NCBI GenBank assembly: GCA_013398955.1
Contig: VWPU01013446.1
Coordinates: 46,268 to 110,267 of the forward strand
DNA length: 64,000 nucleotides
Source: Callaeas wilsoni
Lineage: Eukaryota; Chordata; Aves; Passeriformes; Callaeidae
Direction: 5' to 3'
Of this stretch, positions 47,376 to 58,900 are shown in pieces (positions within the stretch are counted from its first letter, which is position 1; each line of letters opens with the position of its first letter). A program made the position numbers and the translations under genes. The notes under the pieces were generated by a model. The model did not search any database. It was not told the origin of the DNA and saw nothing but the letters and a program-made list of their open reading frames with translations.

Positions 47376-48048
47376 ATGGTCACCACTGTGTCTTCCACAG
47401 GTGAACCAGAAAAGAAAAGATATTTTCCAGAGTCATTTCCTCCCAGCTTTGGAGTGTCCCTCCGTGTTTCCCAAGGACAGGAATTGCAGCGTGACCCTGA
47501 GGACTCGATAAGGGCGTCACAAAACCACCGCAGTTGGGGCGGATCTAATTTCATCTCAATTCTCAGAGTACTTCGGAGACAATAATTTTTGAATTGTCAC
47601 CGTGCTCTGAAAGACCTTTTTAACAAAAGGTTTCTATCAAATCAGATTGAAAAGAGTCTCGTTCCTGCAATTTTCCTGCTCTAAATGAAAACAGCCTGTG
47701 TAGGCTTTGGATGACATGCAATGGAAGGGTCTTGCCTGTCAGCTGCTCATAATTAAACAAATCTCTTTTTTGCAAAATAATCCTCTTTTTCCCCCACCTC
47801 ACATGCAGAATCCTGCCCAAATCCTCTTTCCCATTGGTATAACCCAGATCGTCTCTACTGTCAGGAATTTTACCACCTTCCAAGGAAAAGCCCTGATGAA
47901 GAAATTTCTTTTCAGCCCTCTCTGGGATCGGGTTTTCTGCCTGAAATTCCAGCCCCCTTGCTGATTCACATTCATGACTTGAAAGCGTGAGCTGGCTAAT
48001 TCAAACAATAATTGAAATATTAATTAAAATGCAGACATAATTCCAAAG
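47376..48048. other. Unique non-coding sequence
   Basis: I see no repeat or gene. Confidence 0.4.
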
Positions 48049-48233
48049 CAGCCGTACCAAACAACTCCAAGTTTCATTTCTAGACAGTTGTTTTGAGGCT
48101 GCATTTTTTTTTGTACCGAGTTTTGAATGGATTTGGGGCTTTCGTTGTTGTTTCTGGAGGATTATTTGTTCTTTTTCACTTCCATTTGATCTGGAATCTT
48201 TGTCTTTCATTACTGTAAAGCCATTTCCTCCCG
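48049..48233. repeat. Local duplicate, copy 1
   Basis: It matches 49752-49934 in the same orientation with about seven substitutions and a small T-run length difference. Shared landmarks are CAGCCGTACCAAACAA, 'gtttcatttctagacag', 'ttttgaggctgcat' and 'ttcattactgtaaagccatt'. Similarity stops sharply at both ends. I do not recognise the family. Minus-strand frames through both copies share a peptide (A-S-K-Q-L-S-R-N-E-T-W) that comes from the duplication. Confidence 0.9.
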
Positions 48234-48773
48234 CTGCTCGAGCCCTTGAGTTGATTAAGTGGTACAAAGCATTCCTGGGACACTCAGTAAATAACAATGC
48301 AAACATGTTTATGTAACACTTTCATGTGCTAATGAGGTTTTTATGCTGGAGTTGAACGCTCTGCTGTCCCGGAGTCTGGGGCTCTTCAACTCTGGGCTCT
48401 TTGATGTGAAGGGAGCACATTCGGTTTTCATTTTGCCGAGATGAAGCTGCTGTTTACCCTCGGTGCCACTTCTCCACGAGGGAATGCTCCAGATTCACGG
48501 CGGCGGCTGTGGCTACGCCACAAGCCGGGACTGAAGGGAAGGAGGGAGGTTTTTATGGAGTCCCCACGTTTGGGACTGCAATAGGCTCTCCAGGAGAAAA
48601 CTCCTGATCCAAGCTCGGTGAAGCCATTTCAGAAGGTAAATTTGAGCTGCCTTCCATGGGTCGTTGGGATAAAATATTCATGGGCAGAGATTTAGGTCAT
48701 TTTTCCTGTCCATCTGAGTGATGGTTTCAGAAGTGGAGAGAACAAGCTCTTCCCTCTGCTCACCTGGCAGGAA

Positions 48774-49015
48774 GCTGTGTCGGGAGATGTTTGGGTTGGA
48801 TTTCAGGAAAAGGTTCTTCCCCCAGAGAGTGCTGGGGCACTGAACAGGCTCCCCAGGGAATGGTCACATTCCCAATGCTGCCAGAGCTCCAGGACCACGC
48901 TCCCGGGGATGCACGGGGTGGGATTGCTGGGGTGTCTGTGCAGGGCCAGGGGTTGGATCAGTGATCCTTGTGGATCCCTTCCAGCTCAGCATATTCTATG
49001 ATTCCATGATTCGCT
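48774..49015 (+). mobile_element. CR1 LINE 3'-end fragment (CAGCTCAGGATAT-tail group)
   Basis: 'tttgggttggatttcaggaa', 'aaggttcttcccccagag', 'ctccccagggaatggtcaca', 'gtgcagggccaggggttgga' and 'cccttccagctcagcatatt' with a CTATGATTCCATGATTC tail. The tail is well preserved, so this is one of the younger-looking copies. Confidence 0.9.
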
Positions 49016-49751
49016 GACTTCCATCTCGGGCACTTCCACATAAATTCAGCCAAGGACTTCCTTAAATTGAAGAAAAAAACCCCACAAATTGTTACAACCT
49101 GAGCTATAAGGAGGAAAATGTCTAAAATTCTAACAAATTAGTGTTTTTCACAAAGTAGGCATAGAGGGAGAGTTATCACACACATACCCCCCCTCTACCT
49201 CCCCTCTCCAAAATAATTTAGATTTGGACTTTTCCTAAATCCATCAATGTTGGAGGCAAGTATTGGCCACGTGGAATGGGTCTGGTCCAGGCTGAAAATT
49301 CCAAGGACACCTAGAAGGCAATTTATGCCAGCAAATTCCACGTTGGCCTCTGAGCCCCACCCAAACCCTGGGTCTGTATTAAAAGTTTTTCTTTAATCCC
49401 TCCTAATGCTAAAGAGTACAATTAACATGAGGAGTAGTATGGCAAAAATAAAGCTTTATATGACAGAATGGTAGTAATTAGGTATTAAGAAATTAATGTG
49501 ATATTTTATGTTGCCAGACCAGCCAATGGGAATTTTCTTTCCCATTCCATTCTATGAAGTGGTGGCAAAAAGCTTGATCTGGTAGAAACAGAACACAGGA
49601 TAATGAATATTATTTGTGACAAATGAGGGCCATGAATCAAAGCTTCTGAACTCCACTGGTAATCGTTGGGAGTTACGACAAACTTTGGCATCTGGAACCA
49701 AATCTTGAGGATCCATTGCTCAGGACAAGTCTTCCTTTGACCAAGAACCTT
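49016..49751. other. Unique non-coding sequence
   Basis: A C-rich stretch lies at 49180-49207. No gene or repeat signature. Confidence 0.4.
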
Positions 49752-49934
49752 CAGCCGTACCAAACAATTCCAAGTTTCATTTCTAGACAGCTGTTTTGAG
49801 GCTGCATGTTTTTGTACCGAGTTTTGGGTGGATTTGGGGCTTTCATTGTTGTTTCTGGAGGATTTTTTGTTCTTTTTCACTTCCATTTGATCTGGAATCT
49901 TTGTCTTTCATTACTGTAAAGCCATTTCCTCGCG
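49752..49934. repeat. Local duplicate, copy 2
   Basis: This is the partner of 48049-48233 (offset about 1,703 bp). No target-site duplication is obvious at either copy. Confidence 0.9.
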
Positions 49935-50929
49935 GTTCCCTTTCAAAAGGGAAGCCTTTGAGGAGCAAACCCCAGGGCTGATAATCAGCGTGATCGTGGC
50001 TCCTGGGGAACAGGCCACATTGAGGGCAGTGATGAAATCCTTGCTCCCCTCCAAACCAAATCTGGTCTCAATTTCTGGAAATGGGAGTATTCCACAGACA
50101 TGCTTTAAGGGCGATCTGCTCGTTTAGTGAGAATTATCCCACAGGAAGATCCGAACCTGGAGCTCAGCTGCCACACACTGGGAACCCCCAGCTCACCTCA
50201 GGCCAGGAAGCCAAGGGGACTCTCCTGGAGAGAGACTCTCCTGCTTTACATCACATTTATTTCTGCTGGCCATGATTTCACAACAGGCAGGTATTTATGG
50301 AAAATATGTTTCCCAGCTCTGCTATCTCTGCTCTGGGCATATTTTTCTTCCACTCTGTCATCTTCAGACTCCGGAGGGTTGAGGGTGGTCCCTGGAGTCT
50401 TGCTCCTGAGACAGATGGCAGAAGAGGAGGCCGAGCTTGGTGCCATTTGGTGTAAATGAGCTACAAACGGTTCTACGCCCTCACAGCAGCATTTTGGAAT
50501 GTCTGCAAGGTGACAAAAGCCTCTAAATAAATTGTTGGCCTCAGGACCTGGCAAAGCAAGGAGAGGGGAAAGGTCATTCCAACCCACCTCTGACAAGCAG
50601 GGAATGAGGCAATGTCCTCCGTGCTTGGTGATCTTCTCCTTGTCACTTATCTCATCTTGATTTACCCACTCAGCACTTCCCAGAGCACCCAGCTGGTTTC
50701 CAGATCCCATTCCTGGGCTTTATTCCTGTGCGAATTGGCTGGTAACACTTTGCAGGTGTTCTGTTGTCTTCCAGGTGATGGGGAAGGTATTTTGTCTGAC
50801 ATTGCGGTGGATTCTTTGTGTTCCTGTCCCTTGCGGTGGATTCTTTGTGTTCCCAGCTTTTCCCAGTCTGAATAAATGGACAACCACACCAACACCTGTC
50901 ATCAAATCCAGAGGTTTTCCCTAATTTAG
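49935..50929. other. Unique sequence with one short tandem duplication
   Basis: A 29-bp unit starting TTGCGGTGGATTCTTTGTGT is duplicated in tandem at 50802-50856. No gene. Confidence 0.5.
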
Positions 50930-51344
50930 GGGCTGGAAAACTTGTCCTATGAGGAGCAACTGAAGGAGCTGGGGGTGTCTAGCCTGGAGAAAAGGAGGCT
51001 CAGAGGGGACCTTATTGCTCCTCACAAGTCCCTGGAAGGACGCTGTGGTGAGGTGGGGGTTGGTCTCTGATCACAGGTAACAAATGACAGTACAAGAGGC
51101 CTCAAGTTGCACCAGGGGAGTTTTAGATCAGATGTTAGGAGAAAAGAATTCATGGAAAGCGTCGTAAAGCATTGGAACAGGCTGCCCGGGGCAGTGGTGG
51201 GATCACCATCCCTGGAAGTGTTCAAAAAATGGGAGGATGTGGCATTTGGGGACATGGTGGTGGTGGTGCTGGTGCTTGGTTGACAGCTGGACTTGATGAC
51301 CTTAAGTCTTTTCCAACCTTAACAATTCCACGATTCTCTGATTC
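50930..51344 (+). mobile_element. CR1 LINE 3'-end fragment
   Basis: 'ggctggaaaacttgtcctat', 'gaggagcaactgaaggagct', 'gcctggagaaaaggaggctc', 'gtgaggtgggggttggtctc', 'cattggaacaggctgcccgg', 'caccatccctggaagtgttc' and 'aagtcttttccaaccttaac' occur in sense order. About 415 bp remain. The 66 bases just beyond its end also match the flank of the CR1 at 58010-58339. Confidence 0.92.
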
Positions 51345-51409
51345 AAGTGTGTGCCCAGGCCTTCTTATCTGGGAAGGCACTGCATTGCTTCCCTGTCTGT
51401 CCTTCCCAG
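51344..51409 (+). repeat. Duplicated CR1 downstream flank, copy 1
   Basis: 'cttcttatctgggaag', 'attgcttccctgt' and 'cttcccag' recur at 58338-58402, directly after another CR1 of the same type. The sequence is beyond the normal CR1 terminus. Confidence 0.8.
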
Positions 51410-54400
51410 AAGAAGAATTCCCTCTCCCTTCCTGTTTCTGGTCACTGTTGCTTCTTTTCGTTTCATCTGGACCTTCTGAGCTCCACGTTCCCCACATCAC
51501 AGTGGGTTTTATCCACCTGTAGAAGACACTGGAAAGGTCAGGACAGGTGGCATCAGGATGACAGAAAACCATGGATATTACCTAGGCAACGGAGACCCTC
51601 CAGGGCAGCAATTTTTAGCAGCAGGGATCCTTGCCTGTACTGGTTTGGCTTGGGGATCTCAGAAGTCTTTTCCAACATTCCAACTGGATTATTTGAGTCT
51701 GGGATTGGCGGGCGGGGGGTGAGGCTGAACTACAGAGCTTTCTCCTCCACCTCCAGGACACTGTGTCTGTTACAGCATTTTAATTTCCGTGGCTTTCCAC
51801 TTGTGCATCCTCCTTATTTAGGGAACAAGCTGGAACTGGGAGGTAAAACAGACACAGCAGGAGTGGTTTTGTTTCTTTGAGAGGTTGAATCATAAGCAAG
51901 GCAAGATTTACGGTGGTAAATATATATATTTTTACACTATCTGAATAGCATCTCTTCCTATAAATATGTCAGGCAGCAGCTTCTCCCTAGAAACGAGGTC
52001 TCAGGGAAATTTCTCTTTCCCATCCAATTCCGAAGTCACAAATTGTCATTGCTTGCTGCTATTATCAGTGTTCCAAAATTCCTTTTCCTTGTCTAAAGAG
52101 AGAGATTGTCTAAGAGATAACACCCATTGTCAGGTGAATTAATTCTTCCTTGAGGCTTTGGTTCAGTCAGCTACATTAAAACACACTAATTAGGTTGCAG
52201 GGGTTATTCCTGACTTTAATTTTCCCCAAAAAATGACAACTGTGACACTCAATCTCATTCCATTTAATTTCTTCTGCTGGCATATGGTTGAGATTTTGTG
52301 CTCGACCACTCGCATGTCAACAGGCAGGAATCTTGCCCAAGAAACCGCTGGGCAAATCTCATCCTCATTTCTCAAATATTTGGTTTAAAACTCATAAAAA
52401 TAAACAGTTGCCTCTTGAATCAGGTCATCCTGTTAAGAACTGGGCTTTCACTCCAGGCTTAGCAACTGCAAGCAGGTTCCCTGTCTTCGAATATTTTGTT
52501 TTCTGAAATAAACCCTGCAGCTAGGCCTAATCATAATGGTAAAAAATAAGGGAAGGAAAATGTTGTCAGAGATCCAAACATACAATTTTATGTCATGAAA
52601 AGCTTTTATTCTGGTTCCTATTCTCGCTCGTGCACAGATTTATTGAAAAAAAAAAAAAGCCTTGACATTTATTCATTTTCCACTTAGATTATTGTGGTTA
52701 AATCAAAAAGAAGTGTCAGGGCTTAGGGAGCTGAAAGCAGCCCCGCTTTTTCCATTGTGACTTGGTCACATGGTTCCCATTTGTTCCATGAAAAACCTCC
52801 TGGTTTTGGTTATTTTCCCTGTCTGGAATGAGATAGAATTCCGCTGCTGCTGCCAAATCTCCTGTATCGCGGAGGAAACTCCGGCATCTTGGGCCGTCTG
52901 CCTGAGTTCAGCATGTTCCGCAAGGGGCTGCTTTATTATTGTTAGTTGTTGTTATTGTTGTTGTTATTATTAAATGTTTCCAACGCCCTCAGGGGAATCT
53001 TGGAGTCATCGTTGGAAACCCTCCTTCGGACAAGAGAGGAGGGAAGGAAGTCTTGGGGACGGTCCCGACACGTGGCGAAGGGGACGTGGAGTCAGCTCTG
53101 GCTCCCGTCACATTGGGGAGATATTCCAGGTTGGAGTACCTCAAAACCCTGTGGAAATCCAAAGAAGGATTTTGGGGCAGGTCACCGGTTCCATCATGCC
53201 CATGTTCTGCTGTTTGCAGCCAGGTTTCAAGGAAGAAAATGGATCTCCCAGCTTTTCCAGAGGGAAGCTGGGCACGGGGTCCGGTGCAGGTAAATTCTGG
53301 CAGCTCCAGGATTTACAACTGGTTGGTCTTTAGTTGTCATCCCACAGGATTTTAGTCCACTCCAATTCCATTTAAAAATGAGTTGATTAAACTTCCGTAA
53401 AGGGAAAACAAGATTGGCTCTGTCCCAAGCAAAAATATATCTGTGATTATGGATTTTGGCCAGTGAGTTCCTTGGGACTGGAATTCTATTGGGAATCTAT
53501 TCAGTGGATCAATAGTGACCACTGAGTTTTAATTCAGAAACTCTCCAGTAAAGATTTCCAAGAAAAGACACAATGAAAAAGGAAGGAAAATAAAAATAAA
53601 ACTGAATACAGACTTAAAGATTGCACTGGATGCATTTAATTTCAATATAGATCTACTTAACAATGCCAAAAATTACTGATGGATTAAGAAAAGATGTTTT
53701 TTATATTGGATTTAACTGACAGTTTGGAATTATTTCCTTTACAATTAGCTGGATGTAATTTAGATTTTATTGACTCCACAGACAGGTCCCTGGAGGGGAC
53801 ATGCCCTCATCAGGTGAGACCAGTCCCACCTAAATTCCAAGAGCTGTTCTTAAACCAGCTGTGAACACGAGAATTCCAAGATGTCATATGTAAACAACAC
53901 TAATTTAAGGAAAATATCGTTCAGAACCAGAGAAATATTTCATTTTATTAGCGTGGAATTGTCACATTTTGACACTGCCAGCAGAAAAATATTTATGAAA
54001 AGGGAAACATCTTGTTCCAATCAAGGGAAATGTTTTATTCCTGCTTTCTCTGTTTGACACATTAGAGCACGAAGTTACTGTTCCACGCATGTGACACCTC
54101 ATGTAAAATTAATAACAATGAAATTGCAAAGTCAGGGAGGGATTTAAAAAATGTTTATTTGGGCGGAATCTTTTTCAACTTAAAATTTGCTGAAGCACAA
54201 ATACTTGGATTTTATTTCTGAAATCTCTCCTGGCTTTAATTCAAAAAAGAGTTTGTGTTCCTCAAAATTCATAACTGGACCAAAATCTGCAGTAGAAACC
54301 TCACCTTCATCTCTCACCTACAACCTTTTCCCCACTTATCTTTTCATATTGTGATAACAAAATCACTGAAAAATGGCAATGCTTGTTGTTTTAAATTACT

Positions 54401-54483
54401 CTTATGAAGCATAAAGAAAAAAGGCTCTTCTAAACAATTAATTATGCAAAAATACTGTGACGATTCATCACAATCATAAAATT
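51410..54483. other. Unique sequence, AT-rich from 53380
   Basis: A (TTG/TTA)n microsatellite lies at 52933-52972. A candidate exon is listed separately. 53380-54480 is AT-rich with no open frame of note. Confidence 0.45.
53220..53289 (+). other. Candidate 70-bp exon (splice signals only)
   Basis: The acceptor CCATGTTCTGCTGTTTGCAG is strong and the donor GCAG|GTAAAT acceptable. Two frames are open; one reads P-G-F-K-E-E-N-G-S-P-S-F-S-R-G-K-L-G. No protein match is claimed. Confidence 0.2.
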
Positions 54484-54752
54484 ATTCGATGGGTTGGGTT
54501 GGGAGGGACCTTCAAGATCATTAATTTCCACAGGCAGGGACACCTTCCACTATCCCGGGGTGATCCAAGCCCTGTCCAGCCTGGCCTTGGACACTTCCAG
54601 GGATCCAGGGGCAGCCACAGCTTCTCTGGGCACCCTGTGCCGGGGCCTCAGCACCCTCCCAGCCAGGAATTCCTTCCCAATATCCCATTTAAAAATCCCC
54701 TCCTTCAGTTGAAGGCCATTCCTCCTTGTCCTGTCACTCCCCGTCCCACCAG
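54484..54752 (-). mobile_element. CR1 LINE 3'-end fragment
   Basis: 'gatgggttgggttgggaggg', 'caccttccactatcccgggg', 'ctggccttggacacttccag', 'gcagccacagcttctctggg', 'ggaattccttcccaatatcc' and 'ccattcctccttgtcctgtc' occur in order. Well preserved, and of the kind common in passerines. Confidence 0.92.
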
Positions 54753-56384
54753 CATGGATGTCACTTGTCTGGAAAAGGCTCCGGCCTGGTTTTGCTGCAG
54801 TCGGAGGCAGGATCTTCCCAAATAATCTCTGAACACAGAGAATATTGGTTTGGAGCTCAGCCCTGGGAAGTGCTGCCTTCAGAAGAGCATTCGAGGTTTT
54901 CCAAGGGCACTTTTCCTTCTGACGCAGGAGGAAACACCACCTGGCAAACATTTTCCATTAAAAACCAGTGAGGTGGGATGGGATAATCCGGAGCATTCCA
55001 CCTCAAATGTGAGAAACCCATAGGCGCACAATGTATTTGGAATTATTTATTGGTTCTCTCCATTATTTCTCTATAATCCTCACCTCCACGTCAACCGCCG
55101 TGAAAATTTAGGAATAAATAATTTTCTCCCAAGTATTTCCATATTTTGTCGTAATAATTTTTCCCTGTGATTTCTCAGCCAGCTCCTGCACCAGATAAAA
55201 TCTTCTCCCATGTGTAATCCATGCTTTGGAACGAGATTTTCCGCGAGTTTCAGACTTGTTTGCACGTGTTCCAATGTTCGCTTGTTGCCACGTTCTCGCT
55301 TCACTCCAAATCAGAGGGGGAAATTTCGTAACACCAGAAGCTCCAACAGCTACTCGAAGTCAGATTTGCATTCTGTCTCCGTTTTTCCTAACGAAGATTG
55401 ACTGGGAACTTGGAAAGAGAGAATTTTTTGGATTTGGTTTTGTTTGGGTGTTTTTTTCCCTCCAGTCTGGAGCTCAAGAATATTCAAACAACAGGAAAAA
55501 CCACTCAGGAAATACTTAGAGATTTCCAGCAAAAATCAAAGGAAACAAATACATTTCTTTAAATTATTTCTGGGGCTTTGGCACTGTAGAAAATAATCTC
55601 TGATATTTTAGACTGGAAAAAATAAATAAAAGTCTTCTCCCTTCAACATTCTTATCTGCATTTATAGGAGCTCTTCCAGCAGAAAATTTAAAGATGGTAT
55701 CTTCGATTCATGCAAAATTATGAGTTATCTTTAATTCATCTTTATTTTGAATTTTAAATCTAAATTTTAACTTTTAAATCCTATTATGAATCAGGAGTCA
55801 TCCTTATTTCATCTTCATCTCGATAAACTTCCTAGCATCAAATTCATTTCAGGAATTTTGAATTTTTTCAGGGTCACAGCCCTGACCTGAGACTTTGCTC
55901 ATCATCCCACTCTATCCCCTTCCGACAGCTCCAATCTGGAGCAACGAGTGTTCATAAACTCAGTTTAATTTAAATTATTTTATTATTAATATTATTTTCT
56001 CTGCTGACAGTGAGGAACATCGAGCATTCCTTGAGGAATCCATCGTGCATTTTTATTCCGCTTCCTCTCCGTACCGGCGATGACAGAAACCGTGCCCAAC
56101 TGCCTTTTTCCGTAACCGAGGGATGAGACTTGCTCCTGCAGTTAAGCAGAACCGTGGTCCCATGCGGGATCCGCAGTCCAGATTTCGGTGTTCCGGCACA
56201 CGTCCCAGCCTATGGATAACCCTCTACATGCTCTGATGGGGACATCCCTCCCTTCCCCGTCCCTCCTTCCCACGGAAAGGAACACAGATATCCAGTGCCG
56301 AAGGGATATTTGAGAGGCGGGAGAAGACAGAAAGATCCCGGTTCCTGAACACGGGGTGATCCCACTGTGCAGCAAACGGGAAAG
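54753..56384. other. Unique non-coding sequence
   Basis: AT-rich at 55540-55990, with no repeat signature or gene. Confidence 0.45.
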
Positions 56385-56853
56385 AGTTACAGAATCATGG
56401 AATCACTACGCATCTAAAAGACCTCCAAGATCATCAAGTCCAACATTTGAACCATTTTGGAAGTGCTAAATCTGCCCCTTTTTTTAATGCTTCCGGGGAT
56501 GGTGACCCCACCCCTTCCCTGGGATGCCTGTTCCAATGCTTAATCATTCTTTCAGCGAAGACATTTTTCCTGATCTCCAATATGGCACGGCTTGAGGCCA
56601 TTTCCCCTTGTCCTGTTGTTCCCTGGGGGAAGAGGCTGATCCCTGCCTTGCCACTGGCTCCTTTCAAGGAGTCGCAGAGAGAAATAAATTCTCCCCTGAA
56701 CCTCCTTTTCTCCTCCTCGGGCTCCTGTCCTTTCCCCAAATTTCATTCCCTTCTCTGGACACGCTCCGACCCCTCAGGGTCTTTCTTGTTGTGAGGGACC
56801 CAAAGCTGATCCCAAGATTTGAGGTGCGGCCTCACCAGTGCCCAGCACAGAGG
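56385..56853 (-). mobile_element. CR1 LINE 3'-end fragment, the longest in the window
   Basis: About 470 bp of CR1 in reverse complement: 'acagaatcatggaatcacta', 'aagatcatcaagtccaacat', 'gatggtgaccccaccccttc', 'cctgatctccaatatggcac', 'ggccatttccccttgtcctg', 'ccttttctcctcctcgggct', 'ttcccttctctggacacgct', 'gagggacccaaagctgatcc' and 'gaggtgcggcctcaccagtg'. Minus-strand frames here (56434-56739, 101 codons) are in CR1 sense orientation but lie in its 3' region and contain no recognisable enzyme domain. Confidence 0.93.
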
Positions 56854-58009
56854 ATGTGGAAAAGGCTTCGATTCCTGGCAAAATAACTCCTGCACAGACC
56901 TTTTCCAAAGGGAATCCTCCGTGTGTGGATGAAAGTGAGACCAGGCACGAGTTTCTACCTCAGGAACACATCTTCAGGAACACACTAACTCATGTTGCTG
57001 TTTGCAGAAGAGGAGACACAGCTCATGGGTAGGTTGGTTTTCCACGGACGGATTTCTGGGACCTTAAAAAGTCACTTCACATCTCAGCTCTGTATCTGCC
57101 CAGCGGGAACAGGGCTTTTTCTTTTACTCTGGTTTAGTCCCTTCTCCGCAGTGAGGGTCTTGCTCCTCCAATGTGCGCAGAGCGCATTGGGGTTAAAACC
57201 TGGCTGAGACTTCCATTTGCTGCCCTTAAAATAAAAAATCTTCATATTCCCACTGTTGGCACCAGTGGGAGCTGATGGAGCTCAGTGGAATCTCCAACGT
57301 GAGCTCAGACTCTGTTAAAACTTGGGCCGGTGGCTCAAACTCGTTTGGACCCAATTTGGTAAAGGTGCAGCTGTTGGGAATAAAGATTCCCAACAAATCC
57401 TTGTGTCTGTCATGTTCCTTACAGATTCTCTTCTGGTGCTGGATTCAAACACCTCCTGTGCTGGGACTTCCACAATTACTCCAGGATTATCCAAAGAAAC
57501 TTTTCTTACGCCCAACGGTATTCCCAGGTTTCCAGCTGCCCTTTGGCTCCAGCGGCAGGATAATGCCCTTTTCCACCACCAGGTTATCTGACCTGCCTGA
57601 TAACAACCCAAATCATCTCAGCTTGTCTCGGAGCCAGCCTCCCGCTCTCTTTGTGCTGATAAGTTAAATGATAACGGATATTTAACCACTAACGGCTTCC
57701 CAAAGGTGCAACTGGAAAATGGATTCTTTGGAGCTAAGGCATCCAAGAGGGAGCATATCTTAAGACAAAAACATGCAGTTTATAAGAGCCAAAGCAGATG
57801 TTAATTCAACATTTAGTGATCACCTGTGTTGGGATAGTGGAAAGGCTTTGTCAGTAACATCTCTGTAAATCCTTAATTAAGGAGTTAATTAAGGAATTAA
57901 GCTAATCTTTGTTTTTTTGAGTGCTTTAACCCGGCAATATCCCACTCTGACACAGCCCAAAAAAGGGGAGAGACTGTTGGGAGCTGATGGCTTTGTCCAA
58001 CATCTTTCA
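56854..58009. other. Unique non-coding sequence
   Basis: A 12-base palindrome CCTTAATTAAGG lies at 57871-57882, followed by two partial repeats of the same motif. No gene. Confidence 0.4.
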
Positions 58010-58339
58010 GCTCCCTGACAAGAGGTCGCAGTGAGGTGGGGATCGGTCTCTTCTCACAGGTGACAAGTGACAGGACAAGAGGAAACGGTCTCAAATTGCA
58101 CCAGGAGAAGTTTAGATTGGATATCAGGAAAAATTTCTTCACAGAAAGGGTGGTCAAGCACTGGAACAGGCTGCCTGGGGAAGTCATGGAATCAGCATCC
58201 CTGGAGGTGTTCTAAAACCATGTGGATGTGACACGTGAGGACGTGGTTTGGTGCTGAACGTGGTGGTGGTGGTGCCAGGCTGACGGTTGGGCTTGATGAT
58301 CTTGGAGGTCTTTTCCAACCTTAATGATGCTGTGATTCC
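58010..58339 (+). mobile_element. CR1 LINE 3'-end fragment
   Basis: 'gcagtgaggtggggatcggt', 'tgacaagtgacaggacaaga', 'ttggatatcaggaaaaattt', 'cactggaacaggctgcctgg', 'cttgatgatcttggaggtct' and 'tttccaaccttaatgatgct' with a TGTGATTCCA tail. It is the closest relative in the window of 50930-51344. Confidence 0.92.
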
Positions 58340-58402
58340 AGTGCGTTCCCAGATCTTCTTATCTGGGAAGTCGTTTATTGCTTCCCTGTTTGTTCTTCCC
58401 AG
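58338..58402 (+). repeat. Duplicated CR1 downstream flank, copy 2
   Basis: It matches 51344-51409 beyond the CR1 end. It ends in a strong acceptor-like tract (CCCTGTTTGTTCTTCCCAG); a GTAAGG donor-like site follows at 58432, which would bound a 29-bp segment. Confidence 0.8.
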
Positions 58403-58900
58403 AGCTCTGCTGCATCAACTCATTCCCACAGGTAAGGTTTATAACCCCAATAAACAATGGTCTCCTCTCACTTTCCAGACCACAAAATAACTGTTTCTCA
58501 TTATTCCAACCTTTCCCAAGCAATGACGCTGGCTAAAATCCTGCCGTTCCCACCAGCATCCTGCCCCATCTCGAGTGGCTCCTGCTCCAGCAATTTTTCG
58601 GAATTTCCCTATTCAGATAGGCTATGGGCCTTCGGAAGGAAAAACAACAAACCCTGCACACCCTATTCGGATATCACTCCCCTGTTCTGTGCTGAATTAA
58701 TTCTCTTTGCTTTCTGGAAGCCTCTCCTCGAGTGTCTGCAGGCTGTTTCCAGGTTCCCTGTGCTGCGCTTCCAGAGCCAAGCCATTCATCTTTACATGAC
58801 TCAGAGGCTACTTTCCTCAGCCAATTAATCATGGAATTGGGTTTCCCCCATGGTGCCTTCACTGGCTCATCTGTATCTCTGTGGAAATGAAGGGCCTGGG
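58403..58900. other. Unique non-coding sequence
   Basis: This is the left flank of the 20-bp minisatellite. The 123-codon frame at 58457-58828 shows no recognised domain. Confidence 0.4.

Noticed and set aside
46977..47585. 171- and 177-codon open frames on opposite strands
   Set aside because: Mostly CR1 3' region, which lacks endonuclease or reverse-transcriptase domains.
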